A DNA stretch of 64,000 nt from Clostridium algidicarnis DSM 15099 (GCF_002934235.1 NZ_PTIS01000002.1:186001-250000); one strand, 5' to 3'. Counted from the stretch's first letter, positions 47,292 through 58,671 are shown. Made by a program: numbers and translations. The notes: generated from the letters alone by a model not told the origin.

Positions 47292-48821
47292 ATGACTAAA
47301 AGACCAGTTATGTTAATGATATTAGATGGATTTGGAGCAACAGATAAAGTAGAAGGAAATGCTGTACTTGCAGCAAATAAACCAAATTACGACAAGATAT
47401 GGAGTAGTTATCCACACACATACTTAAATGCTAGTGGACTAGATGTAGGATTACCAGCTGGACAGATGGGTAATTCTGAAGTAGGACATTTAAATATAGG
47501 ATCAGGTAGAATAATCTATCAAGAGCTTACTAAAATTACAAAAGAAATAGAAGAAGGCAAATTTTTCAAAAATGAAGCTTTAAACTTAGCTATGGATAAG
47601 GCAAAGGAAAATAACAGTGCATTACATCTTCTAGGCCTTTTATCAGATGGTGGAGTGCACTCCCATGTAGATCATGTTAAAGCCTTACTACAAATGGCAA
47701 AAGATAAAGGGTTGACTAAGGTTTACCTACATGCATTTACAGATGGAAGAGACGTACCCCCTACATCAGGCATTGAAGTTATAGCTGATATGGAAAAATA
47801 TATGAATGAAATAGGACTTGGAAAGATAGCTACTATAAGTGGTAGATATTATGCTATGGATAGAGATAATAGATGGGAAAGAATCCAATTAGCTTATAAT
47901 GCTATGGTACTTGGTGAAGGTGAAAGAGCTACATCTGGAGTTCAATGTGTAGAAAGATCTTATAAGGATAATAAGACAGATGAGTTCATATTACCTTGTG
48001 TTATAGAAGAAAATGAGACTCCTGTAGGTAAGATAGAAGACAATGATTCTATAATATTTTTCAACTTTAGGCCAGATAGAGCAAGAGAAATAACTAGAGC
48101 ATTAAATGATAAAGAATTCCAAGGTTTCCCAAGGACAACTTTAAATTTGACTTATGTAACCATGACACAATACGATAAGACACTTGAAGGGGTAGAAGTT
48201 GCATATAAACCAGAAATATATACTAATACTCTTGGAGAATACGTAAGTAAACTTGGGAAAAAGCAACTAAGAATAGCTGAAACTGAAAAATATGCACATG
48301 TTACATTCTTCTTTAATGGAGGAGTTGAAGCTCCAAATGAAGGCGAAGATAGAGTTTTAGTGTTATCCCCAAAGGTTGCAACTTATGATCTACAACCTGA
48401 AATGAGTGCTTATGAAGTAACTGAAAAGTTAATAGAAAAAATAGATGAAGATCAATATGATATGATAATATTAAACTTTGCTAATCCAGATATGGTAGGT
48501 CATACAGGCGTATTTGAAGCTGCTAAAAAAGCCATTGAAGTCATAGATGAATGTTTAGGTAAAATTTCAGATAAGATATTAGAAAAGGATGGTTCTCTAT
48601 TTGTAACTGCTGATCACGGAAATTCAGAACAAATGGTAGAGTATGGAACAAAGAACCCTATGACAGCTCATACAACAAATAAGGTTCCATTTATATATAT
48701 TTCAAATAATGCAACACCTCTTAGAGAAGAGGGAAGACTTTCAGATATAACACCTACAATATTACAAGTAATGGGACTTGAAGCTCCTGTTGAAATGACA
48801 GCTGAATCTTTGATCAAATAA
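47292..48821 (+). CDS. gpmI: 2,3-bisphosphoglycerate-independent phosphoglycerate mutase
   Basis: 509 residues, alkaline-phosphatase fold. Manganese-site Asp in MILDGFG, catalytic Ser in QMGNSEVGHLNIG, ligands in DGGVHSHVDH, NFANPDMVGHTG and ADHGNSEQM. Moves phosphate from C3 to C2 of glycerate. The 246-nt upstream gap shows no named element. Confidence 0.97.
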   Translation: MTKRPVMLMILDGFGATDKVEGNAVLAANKPNYDKIWSSYPHTYLNASGLDVGLPAGQMGNSEVGHLNIGSGRIIYQELTKITKEIEEGKFFKNEALNLAMDKAKENNSALHLLGLLSDGGVHSHVDHVKALLQMAKDKGLTKVYLHAFTDGRDVPPTSGIEVIADMEKYMNEIGLGKIATISGRYYAMDRDNRWERIQLAYNAMVLGEGERATSGVQCVERSYKDNKTDEFILPCVIEENETPVGKIEDNDSIIFFNFRPDRAREITRALNDKEFQGFPRTTLNLTYVTMTQYDKTLEGVEVAYKPEIYTNTLGEYVSKLGKKQLRIAETEKYAHVTFFFNGGVEAPNEGEDRVLVLSPKVATYDLQPEMSAYEVTEKLIEKIDEDQYDMIILNFANPDMVGHTGVFEAAKKAIEVIDECLGKISDKILEKDGSLFVTADHGNSEQMVEYGTKNPMTAHTTNKVPFIYISNNATPLREEGRLSDITPTILQVMGLEAPVEMTAESLIK

Positions 48822-48912
48822 TAGATATATAGCTATAAGGAAGTCATAGGTATTATATATCTTCTTTATAGCAATAATATAAATAAAGACTTAACGATAA
48901 TAGGAGGTATAA

Positions 48913-50214
<1,302 letters not shown>

Positions 50215-50263
50215 TTTAAATAAAAGTTTTAGCAATAGGTAGTTTAAATAAGACTATTTACCT

Positions 50264-50301
50264 AATAAGCCTACTCTAAAGAAGAGAGTAGGCTTATTTT
50301 T
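50264..50301 (+). terminator. Terminator of the glycolytic operon
   Basis: AATAAGCCTACTCT pairs perfectly with AGAGTAGGCTTATT over 14 bp, followed by TTTT. Confidence 0.92.
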
Positions 50302-50454
50302 AAGCTTAATATTGTAAATAGCATATGTTATTCATAGAATAATACAAAAAACATTGCAAATAAAATTAAAAAAGTTGTAAACTTAATTGTAATATGCTAA
50401 AATGACTTTAGTATATTACATATAAAAGGTAATATATTTTAGGAGGGAATTATA

Positions 50455-50682
50455 ATGCATAATTTTTTATTGATTTTAGAATTTATATTAGCATTAGCTC
50501 TTATGATAGTAGTTTTAATGCAACCAAGTAAGGCAGATGGGTTAAAAGGATTTATAACTGGAGGATCAGAAACATTTTTCAGCAAAAATAAGTCTAGAAC
50601 TAAAGAAGCTCTGCTTGTAAAACTTACAGTAGTTACAGCAATTTTATTTGCAATTACGACTATAGCATTAAATATAGTATAG
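50455..50682 (+). CDS. secG: Preprotein translocase subunit SecG
   Basis: 75 residues, two membrane helices (about 2-20 and 55-74) joined by a loop with the SecG signature VLMQPSKADGLKGFITGGSETFF. Part of the SecYEG channel. GGAGGG before ATG. secG beside eno and near rnr-smpB is a common Gram-positive order. Confidence 0.94.
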   Translation: MHNFLLILEFILALALMIVVLMQPSKADGLKGFITGGSETFFSKNKSRTKEALLVKLTVVTAILFAITTIALNIV

Positions 50683-50770
50683 ATTATAATAGCAATGAAT
50701 ATTAACAAAGAAGATTTTGAAATTTAAGATTATAGTTAATAACCTATACTTAAGATTTTGTTATTATAAT

Positions 50771-50882
50771 AAGGTTGTAAGATTACATAAACCTTATTGC
50801 TGCTTATAATGGTGTTGATTTTAGAAGGTTAAAGAACCTTTAATAAAAGAAACTTTATTATCTTAAAGGCAGCTTTTTTTAT
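50771..50882 (+). ncRNA. Multi-branched attenuator-like RNA structure between secG and hppA
   Basis: Closing helix GCTGCTT (50799-50805) with AAGGCAGC (50866-50873), then TTTTTTT. Inside are AAGGTT/AACCTT (50825-50840) and TAATAAA/TTTATTA (50841-50860). Upstream is another AAGGTT/AACCTT pair (50771-50795), so its AACCTT could instead pair with the second AAGGTT. Such exclusive pairings recall an attenuator or riboswitch. It may be only a complex terminator of secG. The remaining DNA to hppA shows nothing named. Confidence 0.45.
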
Positions 50883-51062
50883 GAGCATTTGTATTTATTA
50901 AATTCAATGCTATTGTAATGATTTATTTTTATTTTTATTTAAAGACAGAAAAATATTTGGTTTTAAATTGATTATTAAATTGTACTAAGTTTAAGATGAA
51001 TGCAGTCTTTAATATAAAAATAATTAATAAGTATAAATTATTTTATTAGGAGGTTTTTTTTT

Positions 51063-53087
51063 ATGAACTCTACTTATATCTATTTAGTAGCACTTAGTGG
51101 AATTTTAGCTCTTATATTTGCTTTTATTCTAGCTAAGGATATATCTAAGCAAGATGCTGGTAATGATAGAATGAAAGAGATTGCTGGATACATACACGAA
51201 GGGGCTATGGCCTTTTTGAATAGGGAATATAGATATCTTGCAATATTTATAGTTATTGTTGCGGCAATTATAGTTATATTTTTAAACTGGCAGACTGCAA
51301 TTTGTTTTGTAGTAGGAGCTATCTTCTCTATGGTTGCAGGATACTTTGGTATGATAGTTGCAACTAAAGCAAATGTTAGAACAGCAGAAGCAGCAAGACA
51401 TGGTCAAAGTCCAGCCTTGAAAATTGCATTTTCAGGTGGAGCTGTAATGGGAATGAGTGTAGTAGGTCTTGGAGTACTAGGATTTAGTATATTATACCTA
51501 ATGTTTGATGGTAACCCAGTTTATTTAACAGGTTTTGGTCTTGGAGCAAGTTCAATTGCATTATTTGCCCGTGTTGGTGGTGGTATTTATACTAAAGCTG
51601 CAGACGTTGGAGCAGATCTTGTAGGAAAAGTTGAAGCTGGAATACCAGAAGATGACCCAAGAAACCCAGCAGTTATAGCAGACAACGTTGGAGATAATGT
51701 TGGAGATGTTGCTGGTATGGGAGCAGATTTATTTGAATCCTATGTAGGATCTATGATATCCGCTATAACTTTAGGAGCAGTTGTATTTACAACTGGAGAA
51801 GGAGTTTTATATCCTATGGTATTAATGGGCATAGGAATAATAGCATCAATTTTAGGATCTTTATTAGCTAGAAATAGCAAAAATTCTAATCCTCAAAAAG
51901 CATTAAATTCAGGAACTTATGTAGGTGGAGTAATAGTTATTATAGCAGCTGCAGTATTAAGTAAAACTGTATTTGGAAACTATAAAGCTTTCTTTGCAGT
52001 AGCAGCAGGCCTTGTAGTTGGGATGATAATTGGTAAGGTTACAGAAGTTTATACATCTTCTGATTACAAATCAGTTAAAGCTATAAGTGAACAAGCGGAG
52101 ACAGGCGCAGCTACTACTATAATATCTGGTTTAGCTGTAGGAATGAAATCTACAGTAATACCAATAATACTAATATCTATTGGTATACTTGTTTCTTATT
52201 CAGTTATGGGTGGATTTCAAAATGCGGCTATGGGACTTTATGGTATATCCCTTGCAGCTGTAGGAATGTTATCTATAACAGGCTTAACAGTAGCCGTAGA
52301 TGCTTATGGCCCAATAGCTGATAATGCTGGTGGTATAGCAGAAATGTCTCATTTACCAGCTGAAGTTAGAGAAATAACAGATAAATTAGATTCTGTTGGT
52401 AATACTACAGCAGCAATAGGAAAAGGATTTGCCATAGGTTCAGCTGCATTAACAGCATTAGCATTATTTGCATCTTATGCTCAAGCAGTTAACCTAAATA
52501 ACATAGATTTGTTAAATCCAGTTAGTTTAGTAGGATTATTAATCGGAGCTATGTTACCTTTCTTGTTTGGAGCACTTACTATGGAATCCGTAGGTAAGGC
52601 TGCAAATGAAATGGTTGAAGAAGTAAGAAGACAATTTAGAGAAATACCAGGAATCATGGAAGAAACAACTAAACCAGATTATGCAAAATGTGTTGAAATA
52701 TCTACTGCAGCTGCGTTAAAAGAAATGATTCTTCCAGGAATACTTGCAATAGTAATTCCAATTTTAGTTGGAATACTTTTAGGAGCTGAAGCTTTAGGTG
52801 GACTTATTGGTGGAGCCGTAGCTACAGGCGTTTTAATGGCTATAATGATGTCAAACGCAGGTGGAGCTTGGGATAACGCTAAGAAGTACGTAGAAAGCGG
52901 AGTTCATGGTGGTAAGGGAAGTTATGCACATAAGGCTACTGTTGTTGGAGACACAGTAGGAGACCCATTTAAGGATACTTCAGGCCCATCCATGAATATA
53001 TTGATAAAGCTTATGACTATAGTTTCATTAGTATTTGCACCAGTTATAGTAAAACATGGTGGACTATTAATAAATATGTTTAAGTAA
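51063..53087 (+). CDS. hppA: Membrane-bound ion-translocating pyrophosphatase, K+-dependent type
   Basis: 674 residues, about 16 membrane helices. The pyrophosphate site is [20 protein letters not shown] with [20 protein letters not shown], and the C-terminal Asp-rich site is [15 protein letters not shown]. The K+-dependence position reads [10 protein letters not shown] (Ala, not Lys), so this is the K+-requiring class; many members pump Na+ rather than H+. It conserves pyrophosphate energy in a fermenter. AGGAGG before ATG. Confidence 0.95.
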   Translation: MNSTYIYLVALSGILALIFAFILAKDISKQDAGNDRMKEIAGYIHEGAMAFLNREYRYLAIFIVIVAAIIVIFLNWQTAICFVVGAIFSMVAGYFGMIVATKANVRTAEAARHGQSPALKIAFSGGAVMGMSVVGLGVLGFSILYLMFDGNPVYLTGFGLGASSIALFARVGGGIYTKAADVGADLVGKVEAGIPEDDPRNPAVIADNVGDNVGDVAGMGADLFESYVGSMISAITLGAVVFTTGEGVLYPMVLMGIGIIASILGSLLARNSKNSNPQKALNSGTYVGGVIVIIAAAVLSKTVFGNYKAFFAVAAGLVVGMIIGKVTEVYTSSDYKSVKAISEQAETGAATTIISGLAVGMKSTVIPIILISIGILVSYSVMGGFQNAAMGLYGISLAAVGMLSITGLTVAVDAYGPIADNAGGIAEMSHLPAEVREITDKLDSVGNTTAAIGKGFAIGSAALTALALFASYAQAVNLNNIDLLNPVSLVGLLIGAMLPFLFGALTMESVGKAANEMVEEVRRQFREIPGIMEETTKPDYAKCVEISTAAALKEMILPGILAIVIPILVGILLGAEALGGLIGGAVATGVLMAIMMSNAGGAWDNAKKYVESGVHGGKGSYAHKATVVGDTVGDPFKDTSGPSMNILIKLMTIVSLVFAPVIVKHGGLLINMFK

Positions 53088-53100
53088 AAAAAGACTTTTA

Positions 53101-53144
53101 AAAAAAGTAGGCTTCTATGTTATCATAGTAGCCTACTTTTAATT
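53101..53144 (+). terminator. Terminator of hppA
   Basis: AAAGTAGGCTTCTATG pairs with CATAGTAGCCTACTTT (small internal mismatch) around TTAT, ending in TTTT. Confidence 0.85.
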
Positions 53145-53383
53145 TAGACCTATTTAAGGGCAATTTAAAATTGTTAAACAAAACATAATAATTTTTAAAT
53201 GTATTTCATGATATAATTAGTCTTATAACTTAGATATACTGGAATTAACATAGAAATTAAGGGCAAAATATAATAATATATATTTAAAATAGTATTTAAA
53301 CATAAGAGGAGGAAAATTTCAGTTATTAAAAATATTAACAAATGTGTTTAAGGGTGTTAATATGTACTCAAGGTGTGATAATA

Positions 53384-53768
53384 ATGAGTAAACATATAAC
53401 AAACTATAAACCGGAAGATTTTGCAGGATTATTAAATGTATCAGTAAAAACATTGCAAAGATGGGACAGAGATAAAATACTAATAGCAAAAAGGACTCCT
53501 ACCGATAGAAGATATTATACATATGACCAATATCTTGAATTTAAAGGTGTAACAAACGATTCGAATACAAAAAATAATAGTTGTTAATAATGAAACATTA
53601 TCACCTAATGAAGAGTTAGTTCAAGATATAATTTCCATACTTCATGTTTTTAGTTGTAAGATTTATGGGATGCGAAAGTATAAGAAAAAGATAGAGGAAG
53701 ATGAGGAAATTGCTAAAAGCTTACAAAACGGAAATCAATCCAACAGAGATACAAAAACAAAAGATTAA
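53384..53768 (+). pseudogene. tnpA: IS607 TnpA resolvase remnant with catalytic domain deleted
   Basis: The N-terminal MerR-like DNA-binding part is present (YKPEDFAGLLNVSVKTLQRW to TDRRYYTYDQYLEFKG) and then the frame stops at 53587. In another frame the C-terminal part follows at once (VVNNETLSPNEELVQDIISI, then GMRKYKKKIEEDEEIA) to TAA at 53768. The serine-recombinase core, with YxRVSS and DR motifs, about 110 residues, is missing. An internal deletion plus frame change explains this. It cannot catalyse transposition by itself. Confidence 0.88.
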
Positions 53769-54900
53769 TCAAGAAATTGGAGTTTGTAGATATTTATATA
53801 ATTCTTATCTAGCTAAGAACAAAGAATTGTATCAACAATATAAAGATGGATTAATCGATAAAAAACAATCATTTATGAATGCTAATGATTTTGATAAATA
53901 TATAAATCATGAAGTTAAAACTTTAGATGAATATATTTGGATTAATAGTTGTGGTTCTAAAGCTAGAAAGAAAGCTATAGAAAATGCTGAAACTGCTTAT
54001 AAAAAGTTTTTTAAGGGAGAATCTAAATTCCCTAGATTTAAAAAGAAAAAGAATCAAGATGTTAAAATTTATTTTCCTAAAAATAATAAAGGTGATTGGA
54101 AAATCGAACGTCATAAATTAATGATACCTTCTTTAAAGAATGTTAGATTAAAAGAATTCGGATATTTACCAGTTGGAGAAAATGTTGTAAGTGGAACAGT
54201 ATCAAAAAAGGCTAATAGATACTATGTTTCAGTATTAGTAAAAGTGGAAGAAAAATATCAAGTTAATTCAAATGAAGGATTAGGTATTGATTTAGGACTA
54301 AAAGATTTCTCAATAATGTCTAATGGAATTACTAAAAAGAACATTAATAAAACTAAAAGAGTTAAGAAAATAGAAAAGAAATTAAAAAGAGAACAAAGAA
54401 AACTTTCAAGAAAGTATGAAAGTTTAAAATTAAGAAATAAAAATATTAAAAAAGAAGGAGGAAATGCTACTAGACAAAATATCCAAAAACAAATAGTTAA
54501 AGTACAAAAACTTCATCAGGCTTTAGGAAATGTTAGAGAAAACTATTTAAATCAATCTGTGAATGAAGTAGTTAAGCAAAATCCAAGCTTTGTTACTATT
54601 GAAGATTTAAATGTAAGAGGAATGATGAAGAATAAACATCTTTCAAAAGCAATATCAAAACAAGGATTTAATATGTTTAGAGTTAAATTAACTAATAAAT
54701 GTAATGAATATGGTATTGAATTAAGAATAGTTGATAGATTTTATCCTTCAAGTAAACTATGTCATGAATGTGGTTCTATTAAAAAAGATTTAAAACTAAG
54801 TGATAGAGAGTATATTTGTGAATGTGGGTATAAAGAGGATAGAGATTTAAATGCAAGTTTAAATTTGAGAGATGCTAAAATATACAAAATTGCAAATTAG
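53701..54900 (+). CDS. tnpB: TnpB RNA-guided nuclease of an IS607-type element
   Basis: 399 residues, complete. N-terminal helical domain (ICRYLYN-like VCRYLYNSYLAKN), RuvC Asp in GIDLGLKDFSIMSNG, RuvC Glu in TIEDLNVRGMMKN, zinc ribbon CHECGSIKKDLKLSDREYIC with a second CxxC, and final RuvC Asp in EDRDLNASLNLRD. All catalytic residues are present, so it may be an active nuclease using omega RNA from the 3' end of the gene and the right end of the element. It overlaps tnpA, as is usual. Confidence 0.93.
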   Translation: MRKLLKAYKTEINPTEIQKQKINQEIGVCRYLYNSYLAKNKELYQQYKDGLIDKKQSFMNANDFDKYINHEVKTLDEYIWINSCGSKARKKAIENAETAYKKFFKGESKFPRFKKKKNQDVKIYFPKNNKGDWKIERHKLMIPSLKNVRLKEFGYLPVGENVVSGTVSKKANRYYVSVLVKVEEKYQVNSNEGLGIDLGLKDFSIMSNGITKKNINKTKRVKKIEKKLKREQRKLSRKYESLKLRNKNIKKEGGNATRQNIQKQIVKVQKLHQALGNVRENYLNQSVNEVVKQNPSFVTIEDLNVRGMMKNKHLSKAISKQGFNMFRVKLTNKCNEYGIELRIVDRFYPSSKLCHECGSIKKDLKLSDREYICECGYKEDRDLNASLNLRDAKIYKIAN

Positions 54901-55052
54901 AAGCAATTGTATATATGTACCAATGGCTAGTTGGGAATTTACGACTGTGGAGTGTTATATCAAATGTTAGTAATCTAATTTATTAGATGAGGACAGACAC
55001 GAAGAAACAGTAATAATCTCGATATGGGTATGTTTGTCCGTATTTTGAGTAG
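54840..55052 (+). ncRNA. Probable omega RNA scaffold at tnpB 3' end and element right end
   Basis: Non-coding after the tnpB stop, with ATTGTATATATGTACCAATG-type pairing (CAATTG to CCAATGG region), a TAATCTAATTTATTAGATGA hairpin area, and the GGACAGACA/TGTTTGTCC stem. In TnpB systems the RNA ends at the right end and the guide is the flanking DNA, here the rnr start region. Boundaries are inferred. Confidence 0.5.
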
Positions 55053-55062
55053 CAGTGATTAT

Positions 55063-57306
55063 ATGAACGTTAAAGAAAGTATTATTAATTTTATGAGAAA
55101 TCAAACATATAAACCAATGGAAATTCGAGAATTAGCTGCTGTTTTTGATATAAGTAAGGGTGAATATAAAGAATTTAAAAAAGTAATAAAGGTAATGGAA
55201 AAAGAAGGACTTATAGTAAAAACAAATACAGATAAGCTCGGACTTACTGAAAAGATGGGGTTAGTTCCGGGAAGACTTCAAGCTCACCAAAAGGGATTTG
55301 GATTTGTTATACCTGATGAAGAGGGCTTAAAAGATGTATTTATACCTAGTTCATTTATAAATGGAGCTATGAACGGTGATAAGGTTGTTGCAAAAGTCAC
55401 AAAAGAAGACTTTAATGGTAAAAAAAGAGAAGGAGAGATTATAAGAATAACAGAAAGAACAAATACTACCATCATAGGAGTTTATGAAAGTAGTAGTAAC
55501 TTTGGATTCGTTATTCCAGAAGATAAAAGGATACAAAATGATATATTCATACCTAAAAACCAAAAAAATGGCGCAGATGATAATGATGTAGTTATAGTAG
55601 AGATTACAGAATGGCCAGGAAAGAGAAGAAATCCTGAAGGAAAAGTCTTAGAGATATTAGGTAAAAAAGGTGACAAGGGTCTTGATATATTAACAATAAT
55701 TAAAAAACATTCATTGCCAGAAGAATTCCCAGAAAAGGTTCTAAAATTTGCGGAAAATATAGAAGATCATATACCAAAGGTTGAATATAAGAAGAGAAAA
55801 GATTTAAGAGAAGTTAGAATGGTAACAATTGATGGTGAAGATGCAAAGGATTTAGATGATGCTGTATCTATAGAAAGGCTTGAAAGTGGAAACTATAAGC
55901 TAGGAGTTCATATAGCAGACGTATCTCACTATGTAAAGGAAAACAATCCATTAGATAAAGAAGCTCTAAAAAGAGCCACTTCAGTTTACTTAATAGATAG
56001 AGTTATACCAATGCTTCCACAAAAGTTATCTAATGGTATTTGTTCTTTAAATCCTAAGGTAGATAGATTAGCTTTAAGCTGTTTTATGGTTATAGATAAA
56101 TCAGGAAAGGTTTTAGAACATGAAATATATGAAAGTGTAATAAATACAAGTGAGAGAATGACCTATACTGAGGTAACAAAGATACTCAAAAAAGAAGATA
56201 ATGAACTGTTAAAAAGATATGATTATCTTTATGATGATTTTAAGGCTATGGAAGAGCTTTGTAATATATTAAATAAGAAAAGACTTGATAGAGGAGCTAT
56301 CGACTTTGACTTTGAAGAATCTAAAATTATACTAGACAAGATGGGTAAACCAATTGATATAAGACCTTATGAAAGAGAAATATCAAATAGAATCATAGAA
56401 GAATTTATGTTAGTATGCAATGAAACCATTGCTGAGCATATGTACTGGGCTAATATCCCATTCATTTATAGAATTCACGAAAATCCAGATGAAGAGAAGT
56501 TGCAACGTTTTAGTGAATTTATATATAACCTAGGTTATGTAGTTAAATGGAGTAAAGAAATACATCCAAGTTCATTGCAAGAGGTATTAAACAAAGTTAA
56601 AGGAGAAAAGGAAGAAAGTGTAGTAAGTACTCTTCTTTTAAGATCTATGATGCAAGCTAAATATGGCCCTGAATCTGTAGGACACTTTGGCCTTGCAGCT
56701 AAATATTATTGTCACTTTACATCACCAATAAGAAGATATCCAGACCTTATGATTCATAGAATAATTAAAGAATTTATAAACGGTAAAGTTGACTCAGAAA
56801 GAGCTTCAAAGCTTGTTCCTATTGTAGACTATGCTGCAAAACAATCCTCTGAAAGAGAAAGAACCGCAGAAGAGGCCGAGAGAGAAGTAGATGATATGAA
56901 AAAAGCTGAGTACATGAGCGAAAAAATTGGAGAAGAATTTGAAGCAGTGATATCCTCAGTAACTAGCTTTGGATTCTTTGCACAGCTACCTAATACAGTA
57001 GAAGGTTTGGTTCATATAAGCACCCTAGATGATGATTACTATATATATGATGAAAGACATCTTAGCTTAGTAGGGGAAAGAACAAAAAATATATATAGGC
57101 TAGGAGATCCAGTAAGAATAAAAGTATCTAGAGTAGACCTTGAAAATCATGAGATATACTTCGACCTTTTAAAAGAGGACCTAAATACAGAAGATAAAGC
57201 CCTTCTAACAAAGAAGATGAGTTATTTAGATGAGGAAGATAAAGATGATGAAGAGGATGAAAGTGATATAATAGAAGATGTTAAAAGTGAGTACTACAAA
57301 GAATAA
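55063..57306 (+). CDS. rnr: Ribonuclease R
   Basis: 747 residues from ATG of MNVKESIINFM, the usual N-terminus. Order: helix-turn-helix-like start, two cold-shock domains, RNB catalytic domain with DGEDAKDLDDAVSIE (Asp residues bind Mg), C-terminal S1 domain (ISSVTSFGFFAQLPNTVEGLVH), acidic tail. It degrades structured RNA and works with tmRNA-SmpB. An ATG at 55024 adds 13 residues that probably come from the inserted element. No good ribosome binding site precedes 55063; GAGGAGG lies on the far side of the insertion. Confidence 0.94.
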   Translation: MNVKESIINFMRNQTYKPMEIRELAAVFDISKGEYKEFKKVIKVMEKEGLIVKTNTDKLGLTEKMGLVPGRLQAHQKGFGFVIPDEEGLKDVFIPSSFINGAMNGDKVVAKVTKEDFNGKKREGEIIRITERTNTTIIGVYESSSNFGFVIPEDKRIQNDIFIPKNQKNGADDNDVVIVEITEWPGKRRNPEGKVLEILGKKGDKGLDILTIIKKHSLPEEFPEKVLKFAENIEDHIPKVEYKKRKDLREVRMVTIDGEDAKDLDDAVSIERLESGNYKLGVHIADVSHYVKENNPLDKEALKRATSVYLIDRVIPMLPQKLSNGICSLNPKVDRLALSCFMVIDKSGKVLEHEIYESVINTSERMTYTEVTKILKKEDNELLKRYDYLYDDFKAMEELCNILNKKRLDRGAIDFDFEESKIILDKMGKPIDIRPYEREISNRIIEEFMLVCNETIAEHMYWANIPFIYRIHENPDEEKLQRFSEFIYNLGYVVKWSKEIHPSSLQEVLNKVKGEKEESVVSTLLLRSMMQAKYGPESVGHFGLAAKYYCHFTSPIRRYPDLMIHRIIKEFINGKVDSERASKLVPIVDYAAKQSSERERTAEEAEREVDDMKKAEYMSEKIGEEFEAVISSVTSFGFFAQLPNTVEGLVHISTLDDDYYIYDERHLSLVGERTKNIYRLGDPVRIKVSRVDLENHEIYFDLLKEDLNTEDKALLTKKMSYLDEEDKDDEEDESDIIEDVKSEYYKE

Positions 57307-57352
57307 GAGATAAAAATTTAATATTTAAAAATTCTTATGGATAGGTGTAAAA

Positions 57353-58141
57353 GTGGATAAATATAAAATAGATAAATATACTTTTATAACAGGAGCTACA
57401 GGTGGTATAGGCTATGAATTAGCCTTAGTATTTGCTAAAAATAATCATAATTTGTGCCTTGTAGCAAGGGATATTAAAAAGCTAAGAGAGATTAAATTAC
57501 ATTTTGAAAACACATATAAAATAAAAATAATTATATATGGAGTAGATCTTACATTAGAAAAAAGTATTATAGAAATCTATGAGGATATTAAATATAATAA
57601 TATAATTATAGAAAATATAATTAATAATGCTGGATATGGAAGCTTTGGAAGGTTTCACGAGGTAGATAAAGATAAAGATCTTACTATGATAGATTTAAAT
57701 ATAAAGTCTTTGACTTATATATTAAAGCTATTTATACCAGATTTAATTAAAAATGGTGGTGGAGGCATTATGAATGTAGCTTCTACCGCTGCATTCCAAT
57801 CAGGACCTATGATGTCTGTGTATTATGCAACAAAGGCCTATGTACTGTCTTTATCAGGAGCTTTAAGACTAGAGCTTAGCCCTTATAATATAAATGTATC
57901 AACTCTATGCCCAGGCCCCACAGACACTAATTTTCAAAGCAGGGCTAAGGTTAAAAAGTCAAAGGTTGCAAAAAATTCTATGATGACAGCAGAAGGTGTT
58001 GCTATAGGTGCCTACAAAGGATTTAAAAAAGGTAAAGAAATCATAATACCAGGATTTCAAAACAAGGTTTTGGTTTATGGATCTAATTTATTGCCTAGGA
58101 AATTAATTCATAAGATAATATTGAAAGTTAATAAAGGATAA
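57353..58141 (+). CDS. Short-chain dehydrogenase/reductase
   Basis: 262 residues, Rossmann fold: TGATGGIGYELALVF for NADP(H), NNAGYGSFG, catalytic Ser in NVASTAAFQSG and YxxxK in YYATKAYVLS. Classical SDR layout with a short C-terminal hydrophobic stretch. Substrate unknown. GTG start after AGGTGT. Between rnr and smpB, so likely in one operon with them. Confidence 0.92.
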   Translation: MDKYKIDKYTFITGATGGIGYELALVFAKNNHNLCLVARDIKKLREIKLHFENTYKIKIIIYGVDLTLEKSIIEIYEDIKYNNIIIENIINNAGYGSFGRFHEVDKDKDLTMIDLNIKSLTYILKLFIPDLIKNGGGGIMNVASTAAFQSGPMMSVYYATKAYVLSLSGALRLELSPYNINVSTLCPGPTDTNFQSRAKVKKSKVAKNSMMTAEGVAIGAYKGFKKGKEIIIPGFQNKVLVYGSNLLPRKLIHKIILKVNKG

Positions 58142-58191
58142 GTATATAATTAAGATTAAGTTATAACGGATAATTAAGGTGGGTGAGGTAA

Positions 58192-58659
58192 ATGGCTAAA
58201 AGTAAATCAGAAAAGGTATTAGCTGAAAATAGAAAAGCAAGACATGACTATTTTATAGAACAAGGCTTTGAAGCAGGCTTAGAGCTTGTAGGAACAGAAG
58301 TTAAATCTATAAGAAACGGAAGATCAAATCTAAAAGATAGCTATGCAGAGGTTAGAAATGGTGAGATATTTGTAAGAAATCTTCACGTAAGTCCTTACGA
58401 AGAAGGCAATATATTTAATGTGGACCCTCTAAGAGATAGAAAGTTACTACTTCATAAAAATGAAATATATAAATTAGATGCTCTAGCATCTCAAGATGGA
58501 TATACACTAGTCCCTCTATCCTTATATTTAAAAAATGGAAGAGTTAAAATGCATCTAGGAGTAGGTAAGGGTAAAAAGAACTATGATAAGAGAGACTCAA
58601 TGCTTGAAAGAGATCATAAAAGAGATATAGATAGAGAAATGAAAGAAAAGTATAAATAA
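58192..58659 (+). CDS. smpB: SsrA-binding protein SmpB
   Basis: 155 residues. Starts with [18 protein letters not shown], has [21 protein letters not shown] and [13 protein letters not shown] near the C-terminal tail that acts in the decoding site. Binds tmRNA for trans-translation. The rnr-smpB-ssrA order is typical; ssrA follows 1.3 kb later and is split here. Confidence 0.96.
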   Translation: MAKSKSEKVLAENRKARHDYFIEQGFEAGLELVGTEVKSIRNGRSNLKDSYAEVRNGEIFVRNLHVSPYEEGNIFNVDPLRDRKLLLHKNEIYKLDALASQDGYTLVPLSLYLKNGRVKMHLGVGKGKKNYDKRDSMLERDHKRDIDREMKEKYK

Positions 58660-58671
58660 GAGAAGTTTAGA

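Larger units (their letters stand above)
53320..55056 (+). mobile_element. IS607-type element (TnpA broken, TnpB intact) inserted upstream of rnr
   Basis: Contains a decayed IS607 tnpA overlapping a full tnpB. CAGT occurs at both inferred edges (53320-53323 and 55053-55056), but the exact ends are inferred. An ATATTAAC/GTTAATAT inverted repeat (53332-53363) lies near the left end. Near the right end GGACAGACA (54992-55000) pairs with TGTTTGTCC (55031-55039), as in the right-end hairpins that form part of omega RNA. Upstream, GAGGAGG (53306-53312) looks like the old ribosome binding site of rnr. Confidence 0.65.

Noticed and set aside
55024-55062. Upstream ATG as rnr start
   Set aside because: The extra 13 residues are unlike RNase R N-termini and lie in the right end of the inserted element; kept only as a possible fallback start.
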